Shown piece after piece: positions 1 to 10,237 of a stretch of 28,942 nucleotides of DNA. This DNA comes from Entrophospora sp. SA101 (lineage: Eukaryota; Glomeromycota; Glomeromycetes; Entrophosporales; Entrophosporaceae): contig CAUDNR010003569.1 in NCBI GenBank assembly GCA_958430865.1, forward strand, positions 1,561 through 30,502, in the 5' to 3' direction. A program made the translations under genes and the position numbers. How positions within the stretch are numbered: position 1 is the stretch's first letter; each line of letters starts with the position of its first letter. The notes under the pieces were generated by a model, which was not told where the DNA came from, searched no databases, and saw nothing but the letters and a program-made list of their open reading frames with translations.

Positions 1-90
1 AAAGAGGAAATCAAAAGGTTAAAGACTCAGTTAGAACAGTTAACTTCTCAACAAGTTGCTCAAATTGAAGTTAAAGAGACTAAAAGATGA
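1..90 (+). CDS. C-terminal end of a coiled-coil protein (partial)
   Basis: Frame 1 is open from the window edge to a TGA at 88-90 and encodes 29 residues. The sequence is rich in K, E and Q with Leu/Ile at heptad-like spacing (IKRLKTQLEQL), as in a coiled coil, and ends ...VKETKR. It is probably the last exon of a gene lying mainly to the left. The protein cannot be identified from so short a tail. It converges on the minus-strand gene at 198-452. Confidence 0.5.
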   Translation, partial: KEEIKRLKTQLEQLTSQQVAQIEVKETKR

Positions 91-197
91 CCTTGATTGA
101 AAATAAAAAAGTAATTTAAAAAGAATTGAGGAAATGCTTTCCTCTTGTAAATTGAAATTTATTCCAATTATCAAAGAAAATGATAGTTATTTTCTTT

Positions 198-452
198 TTA
201 AAGATTTTGCTTTTTATTAGGTAATAATGCATCATCATGATGCTTTCTTTTTTTAACATTTATTATTTTTCTTTCTTCTTGATAAATTTCATAAGTAATT
301 TTTTCTTTCCTTAGATAAGCTTCAAGTGCCTGAGCATCATTTATTTTGAAAATATAGGGTGCAATTTTTTCACCTTGTTCTTTTTTTAGAATACTTCTAA
401 TGGTGCTATAATTCTTGGGTTCCATGGTAGACCTAATGTAAATTAGCTTCAT
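198..452 (-). CDS. Small hypothetical protein, 84 aa
   Basis: An ATG-started minus-strand ORF of 84 residues that I do not recognise. The body is charged, with alternating helix-like segments (about residues 14-63), and the C-terminus is basic with a possible nuclear localisation patch (VKKRKHH, residues 66-72). A second Met at residue 10 is an alternative start. A TATA-like stretch (CTATATAAAAATAG on the minus strand, about 460-475) sits roughly 20-30 bases upstream of the first ATG, which favours that start. No signal peptide or membrane segment is visible. It could be a real short gene or one exon of a longer one. Confidence 0.4.
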   Translation of the reverse strand: MKLIYIRSTMEPKNYSTIRSILKKEQGEKIAPYIFKINDAQALEAYLRKEKITYEIYQEERKIINVKKRKHHDDALLPNKKQNL

Positions 453-652
453 ATTAACTATTTTTATATAGAAATAGTTCTATATATCACTAAGATAGTA
501 AATGGGATATTAATTATGATCACATTACAAATGACTAAATTTTGATCCCTAAAATTCTTGGTTATACCAATGTTCACTTTGTCTGGTTTTGTTGCAGTAT
601 GCCCCATTTTAAAATAAAATTAATAACATATTAATAATATTTATAAATTATC

Positions 653-2270
653 CTAATTCTTTATTAATTTATATACTTCAAATTTTTCTAACAAATGAAT
701 TATCTTATTGCTATTTTTAAGATTTAAATTTTTTTTGTATCTATTAAAGTGTTTATGATAATAATAACAATAAAGCTCATTATTAATGTTAATGTTTATG
801 CCTAAATCAAGAAAGTCTATTAACTTTTGATGAAATTTTATATTACTAAAAGTACTCGTAGTAATTATATTATTATTATGATATATTGCATTTTTGGGAT
901 TTTTGACCCTACTCAGTATTGAATTAATAATTTGATTTTGCTCAATTTTAAAAATAAAACTTTTATCAGTTTCAATATAATAACCATAATCTTCATTTGG
1001 AAATTTTTCTTTTAAATTCCAGCCAACTGGATTATATCCTCCAACTAATTCTCCTGTCTCTTTAAATTTCATGATAACAATTGTTTGTTCAATGTTGTAG
1101 CATTTCTCCTCAAAAACTGACCTTGAAAATCCATCTCGAAAACTGCTAAAAATCAATTCAAATTTATATGGTAAGTTATTGTTTTTGTTATTTATATCAT
1201 ATTCTGCTATCACACCATCTAAGACTTGTAAAGACCTTTCCACTTCTCCAGTAAAATCCATGTGACCAGGGGTGTCATCAACCCAGTTAGATATTAAGGA
1301 TTTCATTTCTGAATTTAATAATTTACTTCTTCCTTTCCTTGGCCCTCTTTGAAGTAACAATTTTGGATGCCATTCATTACTAAGATAGTATTCAAGAATT
1401 TCTTTATAAAATTCTTTATTAAAAATTTTTTTAAATGGTTTAATTTTTTTATAAAAATCATCTGAAGATATTTGATCAAATCTAATTAACATTATAATAT
1501 TCTCTAATGCATTTTTTAACTGTATAAAGTCATCTTCATTCCACTCTGAAATATCTTTAATATCTTTTCTCAACTCTTTGTTATTTTGCCAAATTCCCCA
1601 TTGAATAATATAATCCCAAATTTTAGTTTCCTTTAATTTAAGATCATCTCTTTCCAATATAGTTATAAGTATTGGTTTTTCAATATCAGTGAAATCATCA
1701 GATTCCAAAAATAATTCTGGATTTTCATTACAATAATCCTGAAGCAAGTTAAATGAATATTTTGATGAAATTTCATAAAGATAAATTAAGTTCTGTTGAA
1801 CCCAATTTTCTTTTTTAATGATTAAATGTTTTTGTAAATCCTCAATTAATTCAGTGAAATTTAATTCATCACAAGCTTTCAGCAATTCAAGAATTTCATC
1901 TGGGTTGAAATCATCAACATTAACAATCTCCCCATTATAAATATACCTTTAAAGATTTTTTTGCTTTTAGATATATTTTTTTTAAACTAAAAAAAATTAA
2001 TAACAATAATAAATTAAATAAATATAATTCTTACAATAATATAACTTCAAATATTTTTGGAGAGATATTTTCTTTTTCAAATAAATTAATTCCATCTTTG
2101 GATTTTTTTACCCAATTATTGGATAATGCTACTTTAAAATATGAAGATTTTGCTTTCAAAATATTAGAATGGGCTTTGAAAGTTTTAACATCCTCATCTT
2201 CTCCAACTTTGATTTCCACATCATAATAATCTAATTCATTCAACAAGTTTGTTAAAACATTTAAAGCCAT
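653..2270 (-). CDS. BTB-BACK-TLDc domain protein (two exons), with an EF-G-like insert
   Basis: Predicted join of exon 1 (2270-2035) and exon 2 (1946-653), giving 509 aa. The 88-nt intron runs from GTAAG at 2034 to ...TTTAAAG at 1947, and splicing makes the continuous BTB segment ...FEVILLYIYNGEIVN. Residues about 14-110 are a BTB/POZ domain (DYYDVEIKVG, FKAHSNILKAKS). Residues about 110-260 are BACK-like helices (QQNLIYLYEISSKYSF, KIWDYIIQWGIWQ). From about 287 to the end is TLDc (FSSFRDGFSRSVF, GGYNPVGWN, and a terminal FEVYKLI matching the family's usual last strand). BTB-BACK proteins commonly serve as substrate adaptors for cullin-3 ligases, and this architecture is hugely expanded in Glomeromycotina; the actual partner is unknown. 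The oddity is residues 303-326, an elongation-factor-G-like segment absent from the neighbouring paralogue at 2383-3914. The frame is open throughout, so it may be functional or a recent chimera. Confidence 0.85.
1205..1276 (-). other. In-frame EF-G switch II-like segment inside the TLDc domain
   Basis: These 72 bases encode 24 residues beginning DTPGHMDFTGEVERSL and ending with VLDG and VIA. DTPGH is the G3 motif of translational GTPases, and DFTxEVERSLxVLDG is the continuation typical of EF-G, especially the organellar/bacterial type. In the paralogue the flanks are nearly identical (WID / NNENNDLPYKFEL) but the segment is missing, a net difference of 69 nt, so the frame is kept. By my count the differing 75 bases (1201-1275) are about 43% GC, visibly richer than the surrounding gene. 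It lies between the first TLDc helix and the first strand. It has no P-loop or other G motifs, so it cannot be a GTPase by itself. Confidence 0.8.
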
Positions 2271-2382
2271 TTTGGATAATAAATAATATATATTTTTTCA
2301 TGTTGCAAAAACTTTCATTTGGATAAATAATATTACACAAAAACACAAGAAATTTATTTATAAAATAAATAAATGATTATAT

Positions 2383-3914
2383 TTATAAATTATCCACTTT
2401 ATTTACTAATTTATATACTTCAAATTCTTCTAAAAAATTAATTCTATTTTTAATATTTAAACTTTTTTTGTATCTATTACAATGTTCATGATTGTAATAA
2501 CAATAAAACCCATCTTTATAGTTAACGTGTATGCTTAAATCAAGAAAATTTATTAACTTTTGATGAAGACTCATTACTATTATGATATATTGCATATTCA
2601 GGATTTTTAACCCTACTCAGTATTGAATTAATTATTTGATTTTGCTCAATTTTAAAAATAAAACTTTTATCAGTTTGAATCCAATAATCATCATCCAGAG
2701 ACTTTCCGTTTTAAATTCCAGCCAACCGGATTATATCCCCCAACTAATTCTTCTGTGTCTTTAATTTTCATGATAAAAACTGTTTGTTCAATACTGTAGC
2801 ATTTCTTCTGGAAAACTGCTCTTGAAAACCCATCTCGAAAACTGCTAAAAATCAATTCAAATTTATATGGTAAGTCATTGTTTTCATTATTCATATCATT
2901 TTTCTCATCAATCCAAATGGATATTAAGGATTTCAATTCTGAATTTAATAGCTTCTTTTTTCCTTTCCCTACTCTTGGTCCTCTTTGAAGTAACAATTTT
3001 GGATGCCATTCATTACTAAGATAGCATTCAAGAATTTCTTTATAAAATTCTTTATTAAAAATTTTTTTAAATGGTTTGATTTTTTTATAAAAATCATCTG
3101 AAGATATTTGATCAAATCTAATTAATGTTATAATATTCTCTAATGCATTTTTTAACTGTTTAAAATCATCTTCATTCCACTCTGAAATATCCTTTCCCAA
3201 CTCTTTGTAATTTTGCCAAATTCCCCATTGAATAACATAATCCCAAATTTTAATTTCCTTCAATTTAAGATCATTTCTTTCCAATATAGTTATAAGTATT
3301 GGTTTTTCAATATTAGTAAAATCATCAGATTTCAAAAATAATCTTGGATTTTTATTACAATAATCCTGAAGCAATTTAAATGAATATTTTGATGAAATTT
3401 CATAAAGATAAATTAAGTTTTGTTGGATCCAATTTTCTTTTTTAATGATTAAATGTTTTTGTAAATCCTCAATTAATTCAGTGAAATTTAATTCATCACA
3501 AGCTTCCAGCAATTCAAGAATTTCATCTGAATTGAAATTATCAATATTAACAATCCCCTCATTATAAATATACCTTTAAAAAATTTTTGCTTTTTAGATA
3601 TATTTTTTTTTAAACTAAAAAAAAATTAATAACAATAATAAATTAAATAAATATAATTCTTACATTAATATAGCTTCAAATATTTTTGGAGAGATATTTT
3701 CTTTTTCAAATAAATTAATTCCATCTTTGGATTTTTTTACCCAATTATTTGATAATGCTGCTTTAAAATATGAAGATTTTGCTTTCAAAATATTAGAATG
3801 GGCTTTGAAAGTTTTAACATCCTCATCTTTTCCAACTTTGATTTCCACATCATAATAATCTAATTCATTCAACAAGTTTGTTAAAACCATTTTGGATGAT
3901 AGTTTATGTTGCAA
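2383..3914 (-). pseudogene. Tandem BTB-BACK-TLDc copy broken by two frameshifts
   Basis: This is the second copy of the gene at 653-2270, in the same orientation and closely related at the nucleotide level, including its intron. Exon 1 ends at 3664, the 90-nt intron is 3663-3574 and exon 2 starts at 3573. By comparison with the paralogue the true start is the ATG at 3890; an in-frame upstream ATG at 3914 adds eight residues. BTB, BACK and the first half of TLDc are open as far as GGYNPVGWNLK. A net 5-nt deletion then shifts the frame and gives a stop at 2691. A second shift near 2575-2595 is needed to reach the conserved ending FEVYKLV at about 2400. As it stands it would make a 369-377 aa protein lacking the end of TLDc. 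It lacks the EF-G-like segment. Confidence 0.8.
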
Positions 3915-4047
3915 AAATTTTCATTTGGACAACTAAGATTATACAAAACAAAAAATTTACTAACAGATAATATATCAAAATAAAATAAATTATAAATATA
4001 CGTATCTATATTTATAAATTCTTTATTATTATATTTAGTAATTTACC

Positions 4048-4154
4048 GTAAAGTCTGGAAAGATAGCACCCCTACTTTAAAACAATTGAGCGTCAATATA
4101 AAAAAATTGTTACACATATGCAAAAAAGGGGATGCTATCTTTCCAGACTTTACG
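4048..4154. mobile_element. Short foldback element (MITE-like), 107 bp
   Basis: A near-perfect inverted repeat of about 27-28 bp bounds the stretch: the left arm begins CGTAAAGTCTGGAAAGATAG and the right arm is its complement, ending ...CTTTACG. Between them is about 50 bp of AT-rich sequence with no ORF. Bases adjoining the arms (TTA on both sides, offset by one base on the left) are only a weak hint of a target duplication. It lies downstream of no gene and just upstream of the BTB pseudogene. Confidence 0.65.
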
Positions 4155-6300
4155 TTAACAAAGGATAAAGGTTAATGTAACATACATACGTCAAAATTTT
4201 TTTTTCTAGATTTTCTAAATAAATGTAGGTCGAAATAAAGTTTTAAAAACATATTGTTACTAGACCGTGCTTTTATAACAAAATAATAGATACGTAAAGG
4301 TACCCAATTTTGGTTGAAAGAATCCATAATGGGTAAAAAAAGACCATAATAAGAGACTTTTTTATGACTTACTACAAAACGAAGACACAAATGTTTGTAA
4401 TAACACCAAAAAAATATGAAACTTGAACTTTCCTAGCATAGTAGAAGTTTGTTGTTACACGAAACGTTATACAGAACTCATTGCTTCTGAAACTTCGCCA
4501 GTATGTAGTTGTTACCTCTCTAAATTGGAGATCAAACTCAGATCCAATTCAAATCCAGTTTATCACTTACTTTTTATTGCCAGAATGTTTGTCGTAAAGC
4601 TACGTTGCACAATATAAAAAATTAGTGTAACATTTTATATGTGAGTCATATGACCATACCGATCATATATGAATTCATTACACACTAATAGATGCGTTAC
4701 AAAGTAGTTTCGTTATATACTTGTTTTATTTATTATACTTTTTAATTCATAAATTGGTAAGCGATTTCTGTGAATTATGTATTCTGGTTGTTTTGAGTAA
4801 TCTAAAATTCCATAGAAACCCAAAATATTATTTATCAATAGGGAAATTTTAAATTTACTTTTCAAAAATGGTGACTTTTATATCATCAACACAGCTCATA
4901 GATGAGCATACTAATGTCGTAATGTTTATTATAAATCTCGACTTTTACATATAGTATAGTTTCCTTGTTTTTTTAATATAATGAAAATTACTTCCTTTTG
5001 AATTCCATGTTTTTTTGTGTTATAAAACAATTTAATCAAATGTGCACTGCTTCATATATGTTTACGAAATATATTCAGGGAAAAACTCGAAAAATTATTC
5101 TTTAAAAAAATTTTTTTTTAACTTAAAACAAACTTTAAGAACAAACTGCTGCAGTAAAATGGACGAACTATTTGTAGTGGAAGCATATAAATGGCGGATT
5201 CGTGGTCTTAGTACCATGGTAAGTGATTAGTTAATAAAGCTTAATCGACGAATAGCTCATTATAGGCATCTTTTATGATTTATTTGTTTCAATATCGTTA
5301 TATAGACTTTGACAGATAGGTTTGTCAAATTTTTTAAAAATTTCGGATTAGTTGTCTGTTTTGGCTTTTGGCAGTGAATGTAATGAATCATTGCAAGGAT
5401 TTTATTATGTCGACTAAAAGTATCGGAAAGAAAAAATTGATTAAAGGGTAGCGTCATGCTACTTGCTACAAGAAATCCTTTTCATGTGAATGACCAAGAG
5501 GATAGTTTAATAATAATAATATTGTCTGATACAGCATATTAGTATTAGTATATTGATCGTATAGTTAGTTTATGTACATTTATGTAATTATTTTTTATTA
5601 AAATATATTAATAATACGAAAAAAACCAAATTATATATGATACCAGGAATCAATAGTTTTGCCAACCTGATTGTGGACGAGACAAATATCATTTACACCC
5701 TAATAAGTTTAGAAGCTATGAATATATAGCGATTGTATAAATCCATATTTTTAGACAGCTAATACGGAATGTGCAAATGGTAATTATAATCAAGATACAA
5801 CCGCAATTTAAAAATTTGTAAAAATAATTTTATTAAAATAATTGATGGCAAATTATCCATTCCTGTTCTATAGTGTGGAGGCCTTGAAATGTGAAAGGAC
5901 CAGCATATCCATTGAAAATAACATTGAACAATGCTATCTATGAACAAGCGAGATGGCATAATGAGGTTTGACTAGGAAAATCGCACTTTTATAAATTTGA
6001 TTTTAAATATCTGATAATACTATAAAATTCAATGTTCGTGCAGTATGTTACGCGTTGAAGACGATCTTGATCAGTGACAGAAACCGCGATGAATAATCTG
6101 TGACAATAGAAAAAATTAGGAAAAAAAAAGTTAAGTGACCAAACAAGCATACATATAGACTTTAAGGCTTCAACTACAATACTATGTGACGGCAGTTGCT
6201 AGGTAGACGCCATAAAGAACCCCATGTTGTGCCACTTTAATACACAGGAATTATAGAAAAAAGCAGTCTCATTAATACAAAATAAAACTTGTCTTTTGTA
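4155..6300. other. No confident gene in this AT-rich stretch
   Basis: All ORFs here are short, most lack ATG and none shows a recognisable domain. One possible micro-exon is an ATG at 5159 that opens about 20 codons (starting MDELFVVEAY) and ends exactly at a good donor, GTAAGT (5219). Splicing to the AG at about 5264 would extend it only to some 37 residues, so I do not annotate it as a gene. No RNA gene was recognised. Confidence 0.5.
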
Positions 6301-6329
6301 ATGGTAATAGTAACGTTATTATTATTAGT

Positions 6330-7560
6330 GTTAGTGTCGAGCAAACTACTAAATCAGATCCAACTGAGGTATTTGATATTGATAGCCAAGATAGTTACCG
6401 AGGTTAAGTAGCACAGAATTGATAATTTTCGTTAGTGTTCAATACTTTCCTTCTGCTCATTCAGGAGCTATCAAACCAAACCGTTTATAATTGGCTGATT
6501 CTGAAGGAGATGGTGAATGTGAAAAACCTTATTGGGATGATGCGATTGATGAATATATTAGATGTTCTAATAATGATACTTTTAAAACCACCTGTTCCAA
6601 ATATAAATTAATCTGTACAATCGACCAAGAAAATCATTATGCAGCTCAAAGAAAAAACTTTGTCAGATTCGCCTTATATAGAGTAGAAGATAGTGAGCTG
6701 TTCTTTTTTTCAACACCTAATCACAAAGATCTTACACCTTGTTTCCATATCAATATGAATGTGCAATCGTTAAAATTACAATATATAAAAATTCAGGTCT
6801 CAATCACAGATTTTATTCAATCTTAATAATACTCTTTCTACATTGATGTTTGACAAAGGACATTGCGTAATCTGGAATAAGGAAAATATCATACTTTTTC
6901 ACGAGATGATCTGCTGGTACAGGTAAACCATATATGCCACACATTTTCTTGTGTCTAATAAAGTCAATTTATCTGCTCAATATTCCAATTGGTATAGCTG
7001 CACAAATATTGGAGACAAAACCATTCACTCTGAATTAAAAAAACAAGGCAAACATAATCACATTATGAGGCTTTACCTATGACAAAGCAATTATAATTGA
7101 TAAGATTCCATGGTGTCGAACGTTCTTTTCTCTTTCATCTGCAACATGCTCGGTTCATTATAAATTTCAAAAATGTTTGCTGATTTTAATCAGAGATCTA
7201 TCACAACCAAATTGATAGTAAGCCAGTGTTTGTTCCTTTATTCTCAAAACAAGAAGAAAACCTTTGATTTGTACGACATGCTTCAGAAGTTGTGATTTGA
7301 CCACCTATCCGAAAAATTATAATGAATAAAGTTATCAACCCGAATTTACTTGTATGGTAGGCTTGCACGCGAAACAACGGATAAAATTAATGAATTGATT
7401 TGTAAAAATTTACCTCTTGATGAAGAAAGACTTGGTTCGTTATCTCAGTTGCAAAAGATGCAATCAATTATAATACACTTGATCAGGTCCAAGATGAAAA
7501 CTTTCATTATACAGCCTACTCAAATATATCATCCTGCAAGAAGGTGTCAAGGGTAGCCTT
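6330..7560 (+). pseudogene. Decayed coding region, unidentified
   Basis: Coding-like peptides appear in shifting plus-strand frames interrupted by stops. They include about 6335-6405 (SVEQTTKSDPTEVFDIDS), 6491-6826 (111 codons open, starting at TTG rather than ATG, with an acidic start DSEGDGECEKPYWDDAIDEY), about 6850-7080 (SNWYSCTNIGDK, HSELKKQGKHN) and 7350-7556 (ETTDKINELICKNLP). Their composition is protein-like rather than random AT translation, but no family is recognised. The best explanation is one old gene, or a low-complexity exon mosaic, with several frameshifts. A multi-exon live gene cannot be excluded because some breaks fall near possible GT/AG sites. Confidence 0.35.
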
Positions 7561-8356
7561 AACAATAAGTTATTTGATCATAAAATTTGAAATGGATGTG
7601 ATAACCAAAATAATTGATTAACAAAATATTGAAACGACTTTCCAACAATCCTATGGAATCACAAAAATAATTGTGCAAAAGGAAACCCTTAACATTTTCC
7701 TTTGCAGAAAGCCTTCACCCTAATTGTACATAAAATATAGGGATTCACAAAACTATTAGTATTGATTAAAATATGTTTGTTCCTGTTAAGTAAATGTAGC
7801 AATAAGCAGAACGCCTTCTTTGGATGTGCTTGAAATCTTATATTTTGACTTTTCTGTGTAAAAACTGATCATTCTGTAATTCAGAAATATACAAGATTGA
7901 AAAGTATAAATCAAATATGACTTGGCCAAATGATTAAAAAAATATATACAGAGAAGATTTACATTACATTAATGTTAAATTAAAATTTTAGAACAACTTC
8001 ACCTTTTATAGTAAAAACTTATTATAATTATTAAATTAGTGTATATTACATATCGTATATATATTATATAAATGTATGCTTGTGTGTTCTATAAAATGTT
8101 ATTAAATAAGTAAATTTATAAATAATAGATAAATAAATAATTTTAAATCATTATATAAAAAATAAATAATTATAATTATTAAACTACACGTGTGTATATT
8201 AAAATGCTCTGTATATTATTATATTATTACAAGTTTTCATCAAAAAAAAGACAATAAAATAATAAATTTAAATTATTAAATTAGCATTGAAATTTATAAA
8301 AAATCAATAACCTTTTATCTATTTATCAATGTCTACTGCATTGAATCCAGTAATAT
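7561..8356. other. Intergenic AT-rich DNA, 3' side of the phospholipase gene
   Basis: No ORF or repeat of note. The last 300 bases are more than 80% A+T by eye and contain several AATAAA-like words on both strands, which may serve as 3' end signals for the minus-strand gene ending at 8357. Confidence 0.4.
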
Positions 8357-10237
8357 TTAAAGATCTTCTACTCCCATTTCCTTATCATCAACACCTTTAC
8401 CTTTATCGTTATTTTCATCATTGTTATCGTCTTTTATACTGTCATCAGCATCACCATCATCATCATTATTATTATAACTAATTTCTTCTTGAATTCCAAC
8501 GATACTTGTTCTGCTTTCAAGAATTTTTTTTCCATTTAAAAAAGTCTCCAATTCATCTAATAACCCTCTAAGGATATTCCGTTCTTCATTGCCAAAAAGC
8601 AAACCAATCAATCCTAGAATGGAGGCAACAGCTGCAATAGGACCATTTATTATGATAAAAATGAGACCCAAGTATTGATAATCTTGGCTTATAGCATTGG
8701 CAGTGAGTAATATTTGTAACAAAATTAATCCAAATATCAAAAGAAATGAAGCATAAAATAGAAATATGTATATCTTCGAGGTTGTTTTCGATTTATCTAA
8801 ATCATTTGTGAAAAGTCTCATTAAAATCTTAAGTGTATTGGTGTCTAATTCATATAAAGTCTCACGGGGTTCAAAATCCCAGACTGAAAGTGGGATGACA
8901 GAATTCTTATTACGATTAACAAGTGTAAATTTTGCTTCTACACCAAAATGATCAGAGTAGCTAACTCCTAACTCTGGGATTTTTTCTGTGAACACTACAC
9001 GTGACCCACTGCACCAAAATCTTGATGTTTTGCGATAAAAAACGTAATCGATACGTTCACCACTATAATTGTTATGATTTGCTTGTTTGAAAGATATATT
9101 TGACCATGTATTTAAAGGTGAGTCACAGGTGTAGCCATTTTTAGTGATAGACGTTGCTGGATCAAATGGATTATTAGCAGCATCATTATTAAGAGATGTC
9201 GTTGAGACATTCGACGAACTTGAAGTATTTTGTGAAGCCCAAGAATCAGTCATTTGTCCATGTGTTGTCACAAGTTTATACAGAATAGAATCCGGTTCAC
9301 TATTAAAATCTCCAAGCTAAAATTTTTGTCATGTAAAAAAATAATTTTATCATAAATCTTTGGGGGAAGAATAGAAATGAATGAAAAGAATAAAAAATTA
9401 CTTACAGCAATAACATTACGACCTCTTGAAGTAGAAACTCTAAGCAAATTGGAAATTTCCCAACCTTGAGAAGTTCTATGACCTAAATAAACATCCGTAT
9501 TATTTTTGGATCCATAGCCTGCATGTGTCTATTTACATATTTGCATGGAAATATAAATAATTAATATATAATTAAATATTTACTCACAAATAGCATATGT
9601 GATATAGTGAATACATTATATGTATATATACATACTTACATGAGTGTTAAATATTTCAATTAATCCAGCTACAGGATGGTCAACAACAGCACTAGCAACA
9701 CCTTTACCCACATACCAATCACCATGTGTAACTTTGATTGGATGACCATTTAATCGATATTTATGGAAATTTACTTCAACTATTGGATAACGTGAAAGGA
9801 CTACAAGTCCACTTCCGAAAACACCACTTTTTTTCAGATCATCGAAGAAAAGGAAATTTACACAAGTAATTAATTATAATTAATCTAATAAAAAATATTT
9901 TTTCCAGCCTTTTTCTTATTTATGATTTATATACCTTGAATAAAACCTGGAATATGGAAATCTTTTTCTTGTTTTATTACAGATCAATTTATAATTGTCA
10001 TAAACCCAAACTTCTTGTAAGCAAACTATCTCATAATCTGATTGTGAAAGCTTATCGGCAATTGCTTCCATGCGTTGTTGAAGCTTTTTAGAAATGAATT
10101 TCAAACCCCTAATTCGTTTTTTACATTGGAAAGAAAATATTAATTTAATGAAAAGTAACATGAAGCTAAAAAACTTTAAAAAAGTACCAGCAATTTAAGG
10201 TAAGTACTGTAAGTGTAGTTGTACTTGAGTCACTCAT
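8357..10237 (-). CDS. ISC1: Inositol phosphosphingolipid phospholipase C (Isc1 / neutral sphingomyelinase family)
   Basis: Five predicted exons (10237-10188, 10108-9935, 9826-9640, 9528-9406, 9316-8357) join without a frame break to 497 aa, close to the yeast Isc1 length of 477. All four introns are GT-AG. The family hydrolyses complex sphingolipids to ceramide at membranes, using Mg2+. Motifs fall in the expected order: LTLNCWGLK (9-20), LQEVW with the metal-binding Glu at 49, GSGLVVLSRYPI (about 80-91), GDWYVGKG, FNTHTHAGYG across the exon 3/4 junction, LGDFNSEPD with the catalytic Asp/Asn pair (181/183), IDYVFYRK (Asp 268) and YSDHFG with the catalytic Asp-His (300-301). Two hydrophobic helices follow (about 360-383 and 394-420), as in membrane-anchored Isc1 and nSMase2-like enzymes. 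A hydrophilic tail ends in D/N/E-rich low complexity (about 458-497). The start ATG is chosen because it directly precedes the conserved first strand. No defect is seen. Confidence 0.93.

Noticed and set aside
1205..1276. Interpreting the DTPGH segment as evidence of a GTPase gene
   Set aside because: No P-loop, NKxD or other G-domain motifs precede or follow it; the surrounding frame is clearly BACK and TLDc.
5159..5310. Possible two-exon mini-gene (ATG at 5159, donor GTAAGT at 5219)
   Set aside because: The spliced product would be about 37 residues with no similarity; plausible sites alone are not enough.
5759..5959. 66-codon minus-strand ORF
   Set aside because: Composition is that of random AT-rich translation, with no domain, neighbours or splice context.
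8766..8951. Plus-strand ORF of 61 codons
   Set aside because: Lies wholly within the last exon of the minus-strand phospholipase gene in antisense; no independent support.
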